Assembly (NCBI GenBank): GCA_900541235.1
Contig: UQIW01000009.1
Location: 1 to 64,000, forward strand
DNA length: 64,000 nucleotides
DNA from: an uncultured Collinsella sp.
GTDB lineage: Bacteria > Actinomycetota > Coriobacteriia > Coriobacteriales > Coriobacteriaceae
Direction: 5' to 3'
Position 1 is the first letter of the stretch, and every line of letters starts with the position of its first letter. The position numbers were made by a program, and so were the translations under genes. The notes beneath the pieces are model-generated. The model saw only the letters and a program-made list of their open reading frames with translations, did not search any database and had not been told where the DNA came from. This document shows positions 8,138-14,939 of this stretch, piece by piece.

Positions 8138-9416
8138 ATGAATTGCTCTCTTGGGAAATGAGCTCGCCGAAGGCATCTGCTGCCTTACGATCGTTTGCCT
8201 CGATGGCGTGGGAGTAGATGGAGAGCGTCGTACTTGGAGATGCGTGTCCAAGTCTTGCCTGGACAGTCTTCACGTCTGCGCCTTCTCCGATTAGGAGCGT
8301 CGCTTGCGTGTGCCGCAGGGCGTGGGGGACGAGCCCACTGTATCCCGTACCCCTCACGTGCTCTTTGCCGTTTCGCTGGAATCTTCTGGTGATATTGTTG
8401 TAGCTCCCAAAGCCGTTATCGACGCAGAAGTCGCGGAACCATCGGTCGAAGTTGTGGCCGTCTACGTTGACGACTGTGGCGTATATGCCATCCTCGGTCG
8501 TAACGACCTTTATGCCGTTAACGATAGGCGTCTTGTCGTCCTGATCGAGAGTGTATCGGTTGAGCTGCGCCCGCTGTTCCAGCTCCCATTTGCTGAGATA
8601 GCAGGCCAGGGAGTCGTTGATTGCTATGGTGCGTCGGCTCATCTTCGATTTTGGCGGTCGGAGAGTCTTGTCATTGGTGAACTGCTTCGACACGCTCAAC
8701 GTGCGCTGCCCAAGATCGATGTCGCCCCAAGTCAAGCCGAGCATTTCGCCGCGTCGGAGACCACATTGGAGCAAGAGCATGGTGCCCGTTGCCTTGGCCG
8801 ACAGTGGTTCATCCATGAGGCAAGACAGAAATCGTGAAGCCTCGTCTGCCGTAAGCGGAGTTCTTTCCCTGTAAGTTGGTTTGGGAAGCTTGATTGGCGT
8901 GCATGGGTTACGAAGGATGAGCTCGTTGTCTACGGCGTCTTGGAGAATCTGTCGCAGTTTGACATGTGTCCCGTGTAGCTCGGCTTCGGACATTCCCTTT
9001 TTGCGGGCGTTTGCGTAGATGTGCCGTATATCGTCAGGGTGGAGGTCAGTAAGTCGAATATGGCCGAACATCTCTTGAATGTGGCTAATATAGTTGCCCT
9101 CACGGGCATAGGCGAGCGGTGACTTGAGGCTCTCTTTCCTTAGTTTGTGGAAGTTCCTGGCGTACTCTGCGACGGTGAGGTTTCTGCTGTCACGGACGAT
9201 ACCGGAGTTCAACTCCTCCTTGTATTCTTCCAGGGCTTTGCGGAGCATTGCCTGTTGTGTGCGTCTACTCACACCTTCGCAGTGCAGCGTTCTCTTGGAT
9301 GAGTAGGCGTATTTGCCGGTCTTGGGGTCCTTGCCGAGGTTGAAGCGGTATTGGAACACCCCTTCTTTAACTTGATATACGCTGCCGTTTCCGACGACTC
9401 GTGGTTTGGTGCTCAT
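8136..9416 (-). CDS. Tyrosine-type site-specific integrase
   Basis: The 426-residue recombinase should integrate and excise the element at the neighbouring tRNA-Arg site. It shows an N-terminal arm-binding region (GSVYQVKEGVFQYRFNLG), a core-binding SAM-like domain (about residues 65-160), and a catalytic domain with CGLRRGEML (Arg I), HALRHT (His and Arg II) and LGHASPSTTLSIYSHA, which contains the nucleophilic Tyr. All catalytic residues are present, so it looks functional. The ATG is preceded by AAGGAA, which directly follows the large palindrome at 9430-9479. The gene points away from the att site, the usual arrangement for tRNA-integrating elements. Confidence 0.92.
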   Translation of the reverse strand: MSTKPRVVGNGSVYQVKEGVFQYRFNLGKDPKTGKYAYSSKRTLHCEGVSRRTQQAMLRKALEEYKEELNSGIVRDSRNLTVAEYARNFHKLRKESLKSPLAYAREGNYISHIQEMFGHIRLTDLHPDDIRHIYANARKKGMSEAELHGTHVKLRQILQDAVDNELILRNPCTPIKLPKPTYRERTPLTADEASRFLSCLMDEPLSAKATGTMLLLQCGLRRGEMLGLTWGDIDLGQRTLSVSKQFTNDKTLRPPKSKMSRRTIAINDSLACYLSKWELEQRAQLNRYTLDQDDKTPIVNGIKVVTTEDGIYATVVNVDGHNFDRWFRDFCVDNGFGSYNNITRRFQRNGKEHVRGTGYSGLVPHALRHTQATLLIGEGADVKTVQARLGHASPSTTLSIYSHAIEANDRKAADAFGELISQESNS

Positions 9417-9630
9417 GGTGGGATTCCTTGGGATTAGGCTAGGGGCAAGCCCTTAAAGGCTTGCCCCTAGCCTAATCCCAAAAATCTACCCAAGCAAGAG
9501 TATCTGGGTAGAATTAGGGTAGAAAGTTTTTGAAGCCTATATCTCGCGATTCTTGAAACATGCCGTTTTACATGCGGTTATATGAAGTTGTATAAAATTA
9601 TAAAACACCAGCTCAAATAGAAATACAAGA
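9417..9630. other. Attachment-site arm region between int and tRNA fragment
   Basis: Apart from the palindrome, this AT-rich stretch has repeated GGGTAGA-like words near 9485, 9507 and 9519 (TCTACCC, GGGTAGA, GGGTAGA). They resemble arm-type integrase sites. No gene is visible. Confidence 0.4.
9430..9479. repeat. Near-perfect 22-24 bp palindrome in the integrase leader
   Basis: GGGATTAGGCTAGGGGCAAG plus CC (9430-9451) is exactly repeated in inverse at 9458-9479, with a six-base CTTAAA loop. Two more flanking A-T pairs extend it to 24 bp. It lies between the att site and the integrase ATG, and the integrase ribosome site starts right at its edge. It could be an mRNA hairpin controlling int translation or ending read-through from the tRNA side, or a binding site for the recombination complex. 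Confidence 0.85.
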
Positions 9631-9676
9631 CCTCCTAAAGCGGGTGTCGACGGTTCGAATCCGCCCGGGGGCACCA
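9631..9676 (+). other. attR: displaced 3' half of tRNA-Arg(CCU)
   Basis: CCTCCTAAAG, then GGGTGTCGACGG, the T-loop TTCGAAT, CCGCC, the acceptor strand CGGGGGC, discriminator A and CCA read as a tRNA from its anticodon loop (anticodon CCT) to its 3' end. The 5' half is missing: the sequence to the left is integrase-flanking DNA. This is what remains outside when an element integrates into the 3' part of a tRNA gene. The intact tRNA should therefore lie to the left, outside the window. One T-stem pair is mismatched (A-C), a sign of drift. Confidence 0.75.
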
Positions 9677-9686
9677 GAGATCTGCC

Positions 9687-9714
9687 GAGCCCGGTACCAC
9701 CACGGTGCCGGGCT
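9687..9714 (+). terminator. tRNA-Arg terminator, first copy
   Basis: GAGCCCGGTACC and GGTGCCGGGCTC pair with one G-U around ACCAC-type loop bases, followed by TTCTGGTCT. It sits 11 bases after CCA and is the natural terminator of the tRNA. Confidence 0.6.
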
Positions 9715-9730
9715 CTTCTGGTCTAAGGGC

Positions 9731-9754
9731 CGGATTCGGGCCGTCGACACCCGC
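9731..9754 (-). repeat. Inverted copy of the tRNA-Arg variable/T-arm segment
   Basis: The reverse complement of 9731-9754 matches 9640-9663 at 22 of 24 positions, covering the variable region and T-arm. It lies 55 bases after the CCA of the first fragment. Origin unknown: either a rearranged att site or a selected dyad. Confidence 0.75.
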
Positions 9755-9781
9755 GTCACCAATTTCCCCGCGGGGGGAGTT

Positions 9782-9853
9782 TTCGAATCCGCCCGGGGGC
9801 ACCAGAGATTTATTGAGCCCGGTACCGCCATGGTGCCGGGCTCTTCTGGTTTA
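9782..9853 (+). repeat. Second copy of tRNA-Arg 3' end plus terminator
   Basis: The 28 bases 9782-9809 (T-loop, acceptor strand, CCA and GAGAT) are identical to 9654-9681. The following GAGCCCGGTACC/GGTGCCGGGCTC hairpin and TTCTGGT are also duplicated with a few changes. The copy has lost its T-stem 5' side. It is best read as the remnant of an earlier att site at the same tRNA. Confidence 0.8.
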
Positions 9854-9895
9854 AAGCCGCGTTCATCCATGGGCGGCAATCCCACATCAAAAGAA

Positions 9896-9930
9896 AAGCG
9901 CCCGCTTGCTGGGGGAGCAAGCGGGCGCTT
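9896..9930 (-). terminator. Terminator of the kinase/RodA operon
   Basis: AAGCGCCCGCTTGCT (9896-9910) and AGCAAGCGGGCGCTT (9916-9930) form a perfect 15 bp stem with a GGGGG loop. On the minus strand it is followed by TTTTCTTTT. It lies 52 bases after the pknB stop. Confidence 0.85.
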
Positions 9931-9982
9931 CTGAGCGAATGTGTTTGCGGTCTAAACCGCTCGGAGCAACAAACGATTGACG

Positions 9983-11920
9983 TTAGTTGCTAGACTCGGA
10001 GTCGTCGCCGGAACCGGAGATGGAAATCGTCAGCGTAATCGTGCTGTCGGTGGACTGCTTACCAGTGGGGGAGACGCCCGTAACGGTGGCATTCTCGTTG
10101 CCGCTCACGGGGTTGCCGTTCTGATCGCAGAATGCGATGTTGTAGAAACCGGCGTTGTTGAGCGCGGTGACGGCGGCGGAGATGCTCTTGCCGTACAGGT
10201 TGCCCGGAACGCTGGCCTTGCCGGACTTCTTGGCGATGACGACGGTGATCGTGGCGCCGGGCTTCTGCTTGCCGCTGGGGTTCCAGCTAATGACGGTGCC
10301 TTCGGTGACGGAATCGTTCTCCTGGTAGCTCACGTTGACGCCAAAACCGGCCATGTCGAGAGCGTTGCGCGCCTGGGCCTCGGTCATGTCGGTCAGATCG
10401 GGCACCGAGGTGGTGTCCGGGCCGCCAGAGACCTTGTACGAGATGGTCGTGCCCTTCTCGACCTCCTTGCCGGCAGCAGTGCCCTGCTCAAAGACCTGGC
10501 CCTCTTCGGCCTCATTGGCTTCCTCCGAAGCGCTGCCCTTCAGCCCCACGCTTGCCAGTGCGGCCTCGGCCTGGTCCTTGGTCAGGCCGACGAGCTGCGG
10601 AACCTCAACCTTCTCGGAGGGCTTAGGGCCCTTGGAGATTACCAGGTTCACCCTCGAGCCCTTGGCCTTCTTGGTGTTGCCGTTGGGGGTCTGCTCGGCG
10701 ACTTTTCCCTCGTCGACATCGTCGTTGTAGCTCTGGTCGACGGTGCCAACCTCAAGGCCGGCTTCCTTGATCAACTCAATAGCGGTTTCCTGGTCCTTGC
10801 CCAGCACATCGGGCACCGTGACCTGTTCGCCGCTGAACATGCCCGTGGCAAAGGCCACCACAACGCCAATCACGGCGACGGCGGCAATCACGGCGGCGAT
10901 GATCTTGTTCTTGTTGGACTTAGGCTTCTCGACCTCGTAGGAGCCCGTGGAGCCCGAGACAGCGCTACGGGCGGTGTTCTGACCGCTCACGCCCGAGACG
11001 GGACGAACCATAGCGCGCGTTGAGTCGGAAAGCTCGCGGGTCTTGGTGGCACCCAGGTCGCCGGCGGCACCGATGATGCGCGTGGGCTCCGAGACGTTGA
11101 CGGCACGGCCGGAAAGGTAGCTGTTGAGCACCTGGCGCAGCTCGTCGGCCGTCTGGAAGCGGTTTGCCGGGTCCTTCTCCATGCACTTGAGGATGATGCG
11201 CTCCAGGTCGGCATCGACGCCGGAGTTGATCTGGCTCGGCGGGATGGGGAGCTCGTTGACCTGCTTGAGCGCGACCGAGATGGCGTCGTCGCCGTCAAAG
11301 GGTACGCGGCCGGTGGCACACTCGTACATGACGACACCCAGCGAGTAGATATCCGAGGTGGGGCCGAGGTCCTGGCCGCGGGTCTGCTCGGGGCTTACAT
11401 AGTGGGCGGTGCCCAGCACGTTGTTATCCTGCGTGAGGTGGCTGTTCTTGGCGCGTGCGATGCCAAAATCCATGACCTTGATGTTGCCGTCGGGCAGCAC
11501 CATGATGTTTTGCGGCTTAATGTCGCGGTGGATGATCTCGTGCTTGTGTGCGACCGAAAGCGCGGAGCTGATCTGCGAGCCGATCTGCGCGACCTTCTTG
11601 GGATCGAGGGCGCCGTGGCTCTTGATGCCGCTCTTAAGGTCGGTACCGCGCAGGTACTCCATGACGATGTAATAGGTGTCGCCGTCCTTGCCCCAGTCGT
11701 AGACGCCCACGATATAGGGGGAGGACAGGCCGGCAGCTGCCTGGGCCTCCTGCTTAAAGCGGGCGGCGAAGGTGGCATCGCCGGCATACTGCGGCAGCAT
11801 GATCTTGACGGCAACCGTGCGGTCGAGGACCTGATCCTGTGCACGGAAGACGGTCGCCATACCGCCCGTTCCCACCTTATCCTTGAGGAGGTATCTTCCC
11901 CCGAGGACCCTCTGTTCCAT
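9983..11920 (-). CDS. pknB: PASTA-domain Ser/Thr protein kinase PknB
   Basis: This transmembrane kinase couples peptidoglycan fragments or lipid II, sensed outside by PASTA domains, to phosphorylation of cell-wall and division proteins. The kinase domain (about residues 8-270) has a Gly-rich loop GTGGMATV, Lys39 in VAVKIM, HRDIKPQN at 131-138 and DFG at 151-153. A single membrane helix spans about 340-361, followed by four PASTA-like repeats to the C-terminus. The frame is open to 11935, but AGGAG fits the ATG at 11920 (start MEQRVLGG), giving 645 residues. A 132-base gap with no terminator separates it from the RodA-PbpA gene, so it may be in the operon or have its own promoter. It occupies the position of pknB in the mycobacterial cluster; no pknA is present between it and pbpA. 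Confidence 0.93.
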   Translation of the reverse strand: MEQRVLGGRYLLKDKVGTGGMATVFRAQDQVLDRTVAVKIMLPQYAGDATFAARFKQEAQAAAGLSSPYIVGVYDWGKDGDTYYIVMEYLRGTDLKSGIKSHGALDPKKVAQIGSQISSALSVAHKHEIIHRDIKPQNIMVLPDGNIKVMDFGIARAKNSHLTQDNNVLGTAHYVSPEQTRGQDLGPTSDIYSLGVVMYECATGRVPFDGDDAISVALKQVNELPIPPSQINSGVDADLERIILKCMEKDPANRFQTADELRQVLNSYLSGRAVNVSEPTRIIGAAGDLGATKTRELSDSTRAMVRPVSGVSGQNTARSAVSGSTGSYEVEKPKSNKNKIIAAVIAAVAVIGVVVAFATGMFSGEQVTVPDVLGKDQETAIELIKEAGLEVGTVDQSYNDDVDEGKVAEQTPNGNTKKAKGSRVNLVISKGPKPSEKVEVPQLVGLTKDQAEAALASVGLKGSASEEANEAEEGQVFEQGTAAGKEVEKGTTISYKVSGGPDTTSVPDLTDMTEAQARNALDMAGFGVNVSYQENDSVTEGTVISWNPSGKQKPGATITVVIAKKSGKASVPGNLYGKSISAAVTALNNAGFYNIAFCDQNGNPVSGNENATVTGVSPTGKQSTDSTITLTISISGSGDDSESSN

Positions 11921-12052
11921 TCCTGCTCCTAACATAACTATTCGCTCAACGATGTGTGTAGTACCAAATGTGTGGCCGCTGGGGCCGTGTGGAGCGTTGC
12001 CGCTAGCTCATCGGCCGCGGCGCGCCATAAGTATCCGCTTTGATCATGGGCA

Positions 12053-14923
12053 TCACGCTCCCTGTGCGGCGAGCGCCGCGGTCAGGACGATGCCGGCAAT
12101 CTTGGCCGCCTCGACGTCGTGTTTGTCGTAATCCTCCAAGGCCACCGAGATGGCAACCGTGGGTGAATCGTAAGGTGCAAAGCCAACAAACATAGAGTTG
12201 ACGTTGGTGCCGCCGGTCTCGGCCGAACCGGTCTTGCCGGCAACCTTGACGCCCGGAATCTGGGCATCGGTGCCGGTACCGGACTGGACGACGGCGAGCA
12301 TGGCCTGCTTAACCTGGTCGGCCGTGGCAGAGCTGACAGCCTGGCCCAGCGAGCGGGACTGCGTGGTCTTAACCACGGTTCCGTCCGGGGCGAGTATCTG
12401 GGACACAAAGAACGGATCCATGACTACGCCGCTGTTGGCGATAGCCGCAGCAATCACGCAATTCTGCATAACGGTGGTCTGCGGGCCAGGCGTGTGGTCC
12501 ATGCCGACGGGCTGGCCGGCGCCTGCCCAAGCGGTCTCCCACTCGGTCATAAGCGACGGGTCGGCCATGATGGAAGCCGCGGTGGTCAGATCCTGACCGA
12601 GCTTTTGACCGTAGCCAAAGGCATTGGCAAACTGGACGAGCGAGCTGGCACCGACCTCGTTGGCCACCTGGCCAAAGACGACGTTGGACGACACGGCGAA
12701 GGCCTGCTGCAGGCTGATGGTGCCGTAGCTCTCGTTGGCATCGTTGGTGACCGGCGCGTTGCCGATGTCCATGGAGCCGGGCGCCTGGTACGTGCTGGTA
12801 AGGCTGGCGGTGCCGGTTTCGAGCGCCGCGGAGAGTGTGACGACCTTAAAGGTCGAGCCCGGGGTGTAAAGCGCGTCCATGGCACGGTCGTACATGGAGC
12901 CGTCCTCGCCGCCGCCCGACTGGAGCAACGCGTCGATGTTGGTGTTGTCGTAGGTGGGCGAGCTCGCGCACGCAAGGACCGCACCGGTGCGCGGATCCAT
13001 GACCACCACAGCGCCCTTAAAGCCCTTGAGCGCCTGCTCGGCAGCCGTCTGGATGCGCGAGTCGATGGTGAGCTTGGCGGTATTGCCCGGCTGGGTCTGC
13101 CCCGCGAGCGACGCGATGGCGTTGTTCCAGCTGGAGTAATCCTTGGACCCAGTGAGCGTATCGTTCATGACGCTCTCGATGCCGGCAGTGCCGTATTGCT
13201 GGCTCACGTAGCCCACCACGTGCGCGGCCATGTTGCCGTTGGGATAGGAGCGGGCGTAGGTGCCGTCCTCCTGTTGCAGCGACTCGGCTAGTGTCACGCC
13301 GTCGGACGTGATGATGGAGCCACGCTGGATGTACTTGGAGCGTGCGATGGTGTGGTTGTTGGTCGGCATGTCCTGATAGTCCTTCGCCTTGATGACCTGG
13401 ACATAGGTGAGGTTGCCGATAAGGATGGCGAACAGCGCCGTGAAGGCAAGCACGGCACGAGTCAGACGGTTGGCAAGTGCCACGCGGCCGAGCACGCCGG
13501 ACTCAGGCGTGTCGAGCAGGCGACGACGCATGCGAGAACCCGCGGAGTGGTTGCCGTGGCTGTAGGAAGATGCGTTGGCAAAACGCGTACCGGTCGGTGC
13601 GGCAGCGGATGCGACCTGGTCATCGGTGATGGCGGCCATGGTGCCGGTGCCGGTGAGCTCGGCTTCGCGTCCGGTCGCCTCGTCACCAGCGCGCAGCAGG
13701 AGCGCGACGATGATAAAGCTTGCCAGCAGCGAGGAGCCGCCCTGGCTCATAAAGGGCAGGGTGACGCCGGTCAGCGGGATCAGGCGGGTAACGCCGCCTA
13801 CGATCAAAAAGGCCTGGAAGCTGATGGCTGCCGTAAGGCCCGTGGCACTAAAGGCGGCAAGGTCGGACTTTGCGCGGGCAGCTGTGGTCAGGCCGCGAAC
13901 GGCAAAGAGCATAAACAGGATGAGCACGGCGCCGCCGCCCAAAAGGCCCATCTCCTCGCCGATAGCCGAGAAGATAAAGTCGGACTCGACGACAGGGATG
14001 TTGTTGGCCATGCCGTTGCCGATGCCAACACCGACCAGACCGCCATCGGCAAGCGAGAAGAGCGACTGGACGATCTGGTAGCCCTGGCCCTGGGCGTCCT
14101 TAAACGGATCGACCCAAACCTGGAAACGCACCTGAACGTGCGACAGGAACTTGTAGGCGCCCACGGCTCCAACGGCCAAGAGCGCAAGACCGATAACGAC
14201 ATACGAGAATCGTCCCGTGGCAACGTAGAGCATCAGCAAGAAGATGGTGTAGAACAGCACGGCCGAACCCAGGTCGCGTTCGAAGACGACGACGAGCAGG
14301 CACACACCCCACACGGCAAACAGCGGCAGCAGCAGTCGCAGACGAGGGATCTTAAAGCCCAGGATCTTGCGGTTGGAGATGGAGAGCAACTCGCGGTTCT
14401 CGGCCAAGTAGCCGGCCAAGAACAGGACGATAAAGACCTTGGCGAACTCGCCGGGCTGGATGGTAAAGCCCGCGATGCGAATCCACAGCTTGGAGCCCGA
14501 GATCGTGGTGCCGATAAAGATAGGCAGCATCAGCAGAATGATGCCGATGATGCCAAAGGTGTACTTGTAGCGCATGACCACGTCGAGGTTTTTGACCAGT
14601 GCAAGCGTTCCCACCATGAGCGCCACCGAGACAAACAGGATGATGAGCTGCGAGATGGCGAGAGCGGGGGCGAGGCGTGTCACGAACGTGATGCCGATGC
14701 CCGAAAGCACAAAGACAATGGGCAGGATGGCGGGGTCGGCACCGGGCGCCAAGATGCGCACGGCAATGTGGGCCGCGGCAAAGGCGGCAAAGAGGCCGAT
14801 CGGTACGGCGAGCGTCTCAAAGGAGATGGCAGCGCCCGCGGTGAGGACGTACATCGCATACAGCAGGATGACGGGGAACGCCGAGGCGATGAGCAAGAGC
14901 AGCTCGGTGTTGCGGCGACTCAT
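12053..14923 (-). CDS. RodA-PbpA fusion (SEDS glycosyltransferase plus class B PBP)
   Basis: One 956-residue polypeptide joins a SEDS peptidoglycan polymerase to its transpeptidase partner. Residues 1 to about 405 are polytopic and contain GSKLWIRI, FERDLGSA and the extracellular ESDFIFSAIGEE loop with the expected catalytic Asp at 315. After a soluble linker (about 405-480), a new membrane helix leads into a PbpA-like transpeptidase with SxxK (Ser690, STFK), SxN (745-747, SSN) and KTG (897-899). Both enzymes look intact, with no internal stop or start signals at the junction. The ATG at 14923 is chosen because GGGAG lies eight bases upstream; a GTG at 14932 is possible. In most actinobacteria rodA and pbpA are separate adjacent genes in the same order, so this is a fusion of neighbours that fixes their 1:1 pairing. 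It is flanked by PstP and PknB. Confidence 0.93.
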   Translation of the reverse strand: MSRRNTELLLLIASAFPVILLYAMYVLTAGAAISFETLAVPIGLFAAFAAAHIAVRILAPGADPAILPIVFVLSGIGITFVTRLAPALAISQLIILFVSVALMVGTLALVKNLDVVMRYKYTFGIIGIILLMLPIFIGTTISGSKLWIRIAGFTIQPGEFAKVFIVLFLAGYLAENRELLSISNRKILGFKIPRLRLLLPLFAVWGVCLLVVVFERDLGSAVLFYTIFLLMLYVATGRFSYVVIGLALLAVGAVGAYKFLSHVQVRFQVWVDPFKDAQGQGYQIVQSLFSLADGGLVGVGIGNGMANNIPVVESDFIFSAIGEEMGLLGGGAVLILFMLFAVRGLTTAARAKSDLAAFSATGLTAAISFQAFLIVGGVTRLIPLTGVTLPFMSQGGSSLLASFIIVALLLRAGDEATGREAELTGTGTMAAITDDQVASAAAPTGTRFANASSYSHGNHSAGSRMRRRLLDTPESGVLGRVALANRLTRAVLAFTALFAILIGNLTYVQVIKAKDYQDMPTNNHTIARSKYIQRGSIITSDGVTLAESLQQEDGTYARSYPNGNMAAHVVGYVSQQYGTAGIESVMNDTLTGSKDYSSWNNAIASLAGQTQPGNTAKLTIDSRIQTAAEQALKGFKGAVVVMDPRTGAVLACASSPTYDNTNIDALLQSGGGEDGSMYDRAMDALYTPGSTFKVVTLSAALETGTASLTSTYQAPGSMDIGNAPVTNDANESYGTISLQQAFAVSSNVVFGQVANEVGASSLVQFANAFGYGQKLGQDLTTAASIMADPSLMTEWETAWAGAGQPVGMDHTPGPQTTVMQNCVIAAAIANSGVVMDPFFVSQILAPDGTVVKTTQSRSLGQAVSSATADQVKQAMLAVVQSGTGTDAQIPGVKVAGKTGSAETGGTNVNSMFVGFAPYDSPTVAISVALEDYDKHDVEAAKIAGIVLTAALAAQGA

Positions 14924-14939
14924 AAGCGGCACTCCCTTT

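Noticed and set aside
9631..9676. Complete tRNA-Arg gene
   Set aside because: Only the part from the anticodon loop to CCA is present; the D-arm and 5' acceptor strand are missing and one T-stem pair is broken.
9613..9885. Small leftward open frame over the duplicated tRNA ends
   Set aside because: It reads through structured tRNA and terminator copies and its translation merely mirrors the repeat.
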